DNA of 9,736 bases from Sphingomonas sp. (GTDB lineage Bacteria; Pseudomonadota; Alphaproteobacteria; Sphingomonadales; Sphingomonadaceae): positions 1 through 9,736 of the forward strand of contig JASLBO010000299.1 in the NCBI GenBank assembly GCA_030146605.1, written 5' to 3'. Below the pieces are notes generated by a model. It was not told where the DNA came from. It worked only from the letters and a program-made list of their open reading frames with translations, and searched no databases. The position numbers and the translations under genes are program-made. Below are positions 6,272-9,736 of the stretch, piece after piece (position 1 is the first letter of the stretch; each line of letters opens with the position of its first letter).

Positions 6272-7375
6272 TTGGCCCGGAAGTTCCTCTACGGCATCGT
6301 CATTTTGATCCTGCTCGCGCTCGCCGCGGCCTTTGCGTATCGCTTCTACGGCGTCGAGATCATGCGGCGGACCATGGTGCCGGCGGGCGACGTGGTGGCG
6401 CTCGCACCGCCCGAGCGCGGCGCCTATGCCCGCGCCGATATGTGGATCGCGCGGCCGGACAAGCCGGACAACCCCGCGCTCTGGGTTCCGGCCGGCTATC
6501 AGCCGGCGACAAGGCCCGCGGCGGCGGTGTTCTTCATCCATCCCACCTCGTTCCTCGATACGAAGACGTGGAATGCACCGCTCGACAATCCGGATGCCAA
6601 CAACCGCGCCGCCTTGTTCCTGCGCGGTCAGGCGAGCGCGTTCAATTCGGTCGGCACGATCTGGGCCCCCCGCTACCGCCAAGCAACCTTCGGTGCCTTC
6701 CTGACCAGCAAGTCGGAGGCGCAAAAGGCGCTCGATTTCGCCTATCGCGACGTGCTCACGGCGTTCGACCAGTTCATAACCGAGGCGGGCAACCGGCCGA
6801 TCATCCTCGCCGGGCACAGCCAGGGCGCGCTGCACCTTTCGCGCCTGCTGGTAGAACGCATCGCCGGAAAGCCGATCGCGAAGCGTATCGTCGCGGCCTA
6901 TGTGGTGGGCTGGCCGGTTTCGGTTTCGACCGATCTCCCCAAAATGGGGCTTCCCGCCTGCGCAAGCGCCGATCAGGCGGGGTGCATCCTGTCGTGGCAG
7001 AGTTTCTCCGAGCCCGCCGATCCGTCGCTGATCGTCGACACCTTCGACGGCACGACCGGCTTCACCGGACAGCCGCGCGCGGGCACGCCGATGGTCTGCA
7101 CCAATCCGCTCACCGGCAAGCCCGACGATGCGGCGCCGGCGGAGGTTAACCTCGGCACGCTGATTCCCGATGCCAATTTTCAGTCGGCGCAGCTGGTGAT
7201 CGGCCGCGTGCCCGCGAGCTGCGAAGGCCGCGGCTTCCTGACGATCGGGAACGACCCGCCCGATTTCGGGCAATATGTCCTTCCGGGCAACAATTACCAC
7301 GTGTTCGATTTCAGCCTGTTCTGGGCGAATGTGCGCAAGGACGCCGAACGGCGGCTGGCGGCGTACGGGAAGTGA
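6272..7375 (+). CDS. Membrane-anchored alpha/beta-hydrolase, DUF3089 family
   Basis: This 367-residue protein has one N-terminal membrane segment (about 5-23, [19 protein letters not shown]) and a hydrolase domain that would face the periplasm. The nucleophile elbow is GHSQGAL, with S183. FFIHPTSF (87-94) precedes it, and the C-terminal [11 protein letters not shown] supplies the probable catalytic His at 343. This set of motifs fits the DUF3089 (lipase/esterase-like) family; the substrate is unknown. The start is not an ATG. I favour TTG at 6272, because GGAG sits seven bases upstream; the in-frame GTG at 6266 is too close to that site. The first ATG (6362) would remove the membrane segment. 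Cysteines at 230, 238, 276 and 317 could pair in the periplasm. The stop overlaps the ruvX start by four bases. Confidence 0.85.
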   Translation: MARKFLYGIVILILLALAAAFAYRFYGVEIMRRTMVPAGDVVALAPPERGAYARADMWIARPDKPDNPALWVPAGYQPATRPAAAVFFIHPTSFLDTKTWNAPLDNPDANNRAALFLRGQASAFNSVGTIWAPRYRQATFGAFLTSKSEAQKALDFAYRDVLTAFDQFITEAGNRPIILAGHSQGALHLSRLLVERIAGKPIAKRIVAAYVVGWPVSVSTDLPKMGLPACASADQAGCILSWQSFSEPADPSLIVDTFDGTTGFTGQPRAGTPMVCTNPLTGKPDDAAPAEVNLGTLIPDANFQSAQLVIGRVPASCEGRGFLTIGNDPPDFGQYVLPGNNYHVFDFSLFWANVRKDAERRLAAYGK

Positions 7376-7833
7376 TCACCACCGCTCCCGCCGAGTTTCG
7401 CGCCGTGCTGCCTTCGGGCGGACGTCTGCTCGGCCTCGACGTCGGGACGAAAACGATCGGGACGGCGCTGTGCGACGCCGGCTGGAGCTTCGCCAGCCCG
7501 GCCCTGCTGATCCGCCGCACCAAATTCATCAGGGACAAGGCCGCGCTGGCGGAGCTGATCGCGAAGCAACAGGTAAAGGGCCTCGTCGTCGGCCTCCCGC
7601 TCAACCTCGACGGCACCGACAGTCCGCGCACCCAGTCCACCCGCGCCTTCGCCCGCAACCTCGACGACATGGGCCTGCCGATCCTGCTCTCGGACGAGCG
7701 CTGGTCGACGGTCGCGGTCGAGCGCACGCTGATCGAACAGGATTTCAGTCGCGCCCGCCGCGCCGAGATGATCGACAACATGGCCGCCGCGCACATCCTC
7801 CAGGGCGCGATCGACGGCCTCGTCAACGCCTGA
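7372..7833 (+). CDS. ruvX: RuvX/YqgF family pre-16S rRNA nuclease (putative Holliday junction resolvase)
   Basis: RuvX/YqgF has an RNase H-like fold and takes part in 5'-end maturation of 16S rRNA; a role in Holliday junction cleavage has also been proposed. The 153-residue length is typical. Key motifs are [11 protein letters not shown] with catalytic D23, [11 protein letters not shown] (72-82), LSDERWST (106-113), and [11 protein letters not shown], whose D135 is the last acidic site. The start is GTG at 7372-7374, overlapping the upstream hydrolase stop as GTGA. GGGA a few bases upstream is a weak ribosome site, so coupling is likely. It converges on the M48 peptidase gene with only 27 bp between stops. 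Confidence 0.95.
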   Translation: MITTAPAEFRAVLPSGGRLLGLDVGTKTIGTALCDAGWSFASPALLIRRTKFIRDKAALAELIAKQQVKGLVVGLPLNLDGTDSPRTQSTRAFARNLDDMGLPILLSDERWSTVAVERTLIEQDFSRARRAEMIDNMAAAHILQGAIDGLVNA

Positions 7834-7860
7834 AGTGTAGCGCCATCGATCCGGGCGATC

Positions 7861-9736
7861 TCAATTCACCTGAGCCGTCGCCCCCGCGTCCTGCTCGGCG
7901 AGAAGCTGCCGTGCATGATCGGCGACGCGATAACGCTCGATGAGCTCGGCGAATGCCTGTGCCGTCATCTTGTTGCGCAAGCGTCTGGAAGCGATCTCGA
8001 TCTTGCGGTTCTTGTGACTGATCTTCGCGCGCCTCGCGCCCTTTGCGCGACCGGGCAGGGATGCGTCGGCGGTCAGGAATATGCTGAACCGCAGCCCGTT
8101 GCTGTTGGCGGCGCCGCCGACCACCTGATAGCCGACCTGCTCGATTTCGCTCCACGATACTGGACGATCCACACCGTCGAGGATCAGCCTGTCCGGATGG
8201 AGCGTGACGAACGGCTTCTCGCCGCGGATCAGCAGCACGACTCCGATGATCAGGAAGACCAGTCCGATGCCACCGGCCACTCCGGCGAGCGAACTGATGT
8301 CGCTCGGCAGTTGCGACTCCTGAACCGTGATCCCGATCGCCATCGCGGCGAAGAACAGCCCGAAGACGAGCAGGACCCATCCGCCGGCCCTGGTGCTGTC
8401 GCGCACCTCCACCGCCTCCGATTCTATCGCGCCTGCAGCCGTCTCCAGCGTCTCGCGATGCACCCGGTGCCTCTCGCGCGCGCGGCCGGTGAAATCGGCG
8501 CTCAGCGCGCGAAACAGCTGGTCCGGATCGGCGAACAGCGCCGACACCCGTGCCATCGCATCCTGCGGGGGCGGGGCGGTGACTTCGGCGAGCAGCGCCG
8601 GCCCGGGCGTCACTCCCAAGGCGGCGAGACGCTGGTGCCGCGGCGGGTGGGTGTCGGTCGGATGAGGCTGGGGCGCTTCCTCGATCCCCATCGGATCCTC
8701 AAGCCCGCTTTCCCGCGCCCGATCGAGGGTGGCCGCGATCAGGTCGGCGGGCGCAGTCTCCGGATGCTCGAATGCCGCACCCAGCGTCTCGGCGATGCGC
8801 GCCTCGACGGCATCGGTGCGCAGCAGCGCCCGCGCCTGTGCATCCGGCGACGTGATGCGCGCGCCGGCTTCGTCGGCGGCGAATTCGCGCAGCCGGCTCC
8901 AGTGCATCACCGCGCGATCGAAGCGGTCCATCACGAACAGCCCAGCTTCGACCGCAGGGCGCGTGATCCACCCGTCCGAACCGTCCTGCCCGCGCCCCGC
9001 CAGAACCATCGCGGCGAGCGAGCGGTTCACCCCGGCATAGATCGGCACGAAGCGCAGGCTGTATTCGGTGTCTCCGCCGGTAAAATGGCCCAATTCGTGG
9101 CCGATGATCGCCTCGGCCTCGTCCTGGCGGAGGAGCGGCAAATAGGGCAGCGGAAGGTAGAGCGTGCGGCCCTCGATTCGCTGGCCGCCCGGCGACAGCA
9201 ATTTGGGTCCGGAGGTGACGAAGAAGCCGCGGGTCAGACCGAGGACGATCTGGTCGGGGCGCAGGGCGCTCAGCCGGTCGGCCAGCCCGTCGACCCATTG
9301 CCACAGGCCCGGCGCTTCGGCGCGCGAGACGTTGCGGCCCTCGATCTCGAGCGGATCGGGCTCGAAAAATGCGAGCGTGTGGCGCAAATTAAACAGCGCC
9401 TTGCCCGCGGTCCATAGCGAGAAGCCCATCACCACCACCGCAATGAGCATCAGCTTCATATCGCGCGTGCCCGGATCTTCGAACTCCACCAGCGGCGCCA
9501 CCTCGAAAGCAACCGCGGCGACAACCGCGAGCGCGGTCGCCACCACCTGCACGCCGAGCAGCACCGGCAGCGCGCGCCGCACCAGGCCGAAGCCACGCTC
9601 CAGTGCATCCCGTGACTGACGCCCGGCCCAGCCGAGCGCGGTGGAGCCGAACAGCATCAGCACCGAGATCGCGAGCACGAGTGCGGCGCCGACGATCACC
9701 ACCGGAGGCAGATATCCGCGAACGCTCTCGACGCGG
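7861..9736 (-). CDS. M48-family membrane metallopeptidase (5' end outside window)
   Basis: The frame is open to the right edge, so the start is probably outside; a GTG at 9702 would give 613 residues, but an in-frame RVESVRGYLPPV precedes it. Numbering from that GTG, membrane segments lie at about 2-24, 43-68 and 84-103. The zinc motif HELGH is at 202-206, and the third ligand is probably E273 in LREFAADEAGA. HPPRHQRLAAL (about 350-360) is the usual M48 feature after the active site. The C-terminus adds two more membrane segments (about 440-458 and 470-491) and a soluble tail (from about 494: PFVTLHPDRLILDG, then SWSEIEQVGY) that looks like a PH-like beta domain, although this is only a visual impression. 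M48 enzymes cleave membrane or misfolded envelope proteins; the substrate here is unknown. Confidence 0.88.
   Translation of the reverse strand, partial: RVESVRGYLPPVVIVGAALVLAISVLMLFGSTALGWAGRQSRDALERGFGLVRRALPVLLGVQVVATALAVVAAVAFEVAPLVEFEDPGTRDMKLMLIAVVVMGFSLWTAGKALFNLRHTLAFFEPDPLEIEGRNVSRAEAPGLWQWVDGLADRLSALRPDQIVLGLTRGFFVTSGPKLLSPGGQRIEGRTLYLPLPYLPLLRQDEAEAIIGHELGHFTGGDTEYSLRFVPIYAGVNRSLAAMVLAGRGQDGSDGWITRPAVEAGLFVMDRFDRAVMHWSRLREFAADEAGARITSPDAQARALLRTDAVEARIAETLGAAFEHPETAPADLIAATLDRARESGLEDPMGIEEAPQPHPTDTHPPRHQRLAALGVTPGPALLAEVTAPPPQDAMARVSALFADPDQLFRALSADFTGRARERHRVHRETLETAAGAIESEAVEVRDSTRAGGWVLLVFGLFFAAMAIGITVQESQLPSDISSLAGVAGGIGLVFLIIGVVLLIRGEKPFVTLHPDRLILDGVDRPVSWSEIEQVGYQVVGGAANSNGLRFSIFLTADASLPGRAKGARRAKISHKNRKIEIASRRLRNKMTAQAFAELIERYRVADHARQLLAEQDAGATAQVN

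Noticed and set aside
6122..7300. N-terminal extension of the DUF4153-type protein to 975 residues
   Set aside because: The extra 393 codons lie opposite the DUF3089 hydrolase gene and are Arg/Gly-rich with no domain. The ATG at 6121 has a ribosome site and directly leads into the membrane protein.
7834..7860. Bidirectional terminator between ruvX and the M48 gene
   Set aside because: Only a 4-bp ATCG/CGAT stem can be formed and no T tract is present on either strand.
7915..9417. 500-codon plus-strand frame opposite the M48 gene
   Set aside because: It is an antisense shadow with no domain; the minus strand carries HELGH and membrane segments.

Overview
The window is a high-GC bacterial chromosome segment, most likely from a sphingomonad (Alphaproteobacteria, Sphingomonas or a close relative). 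The basis is codon use, the protein families present, and a pair of short palindromic repeats with the core CTGAGCT(T/A)GTCGAAG, which I recall as a common intergenic repeat in sphingomonad genomes. No rRNA, tRNA, CRISPR array, insertion sequence or integrase is visible. Coding density is very high; the longest gap between genes is the 150-bp divergent region at 6122-6271.

Minus-strand block, read right to left: a polytopic membrane protein of the DUF4153 type (6121-4373), then gatC (4330-4043), gatA (3930-2446), an AbrB-type antitoxin gene vapB (2395-2102), a PIN-domain toxin gene vapC (2105-1695), gatB (1698-193), and the start of an exported cyclophilin-type peptidyl-prolyl isomerase (120 to the left edge). 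GatC, GatA and GatB form the tRNA-dependent amidotransferase that makes Gln-tRNA(Gln) and/or Asn-tRNA(Asn) from mischarged precursors. The unusual point is that a complete toxin-antitoxin pair lies between gatA and gatB. vapB/vapC and vapC/gatB are joined by 4-nt ATGA stop/start overlaps, and neither vapC nor gatB has a convincing Shine-Dalgarno site of its own. A perfect 19-bp palindrome just upstream of vapB is a good candidate for the antitoxin operator.

A second oddity is between gatC and gatA. The 112-bp gap holds two inverted repeat units, yet it is open in one frame as a 38-codon ORF. That ORF begins inside the gatC stop and ends on the gatA GTG start.

Plus-strand block: a membrane-anchored DUF3089 alpha/beta-hydrolase (6272-7375) overlaps by 4 nt the gene for RuvX/YqgF (7372-7833). 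Converging on them from the right edge is a large M48-family membrane metallopeptidase (7861 to the edge, minus strand, 5' end not in the window) with an HELGH zinc motif and a C-terminal membrane hairpin plus soluble tail.

Most of the window is ordinary housekeeping sequence. The candidate system worth following is the gatCA-vapBC-gatB arrangement, in which an essential translation-fidelity enzyme has its third subunit placed under the likely control of a toxin-antitoxin module.
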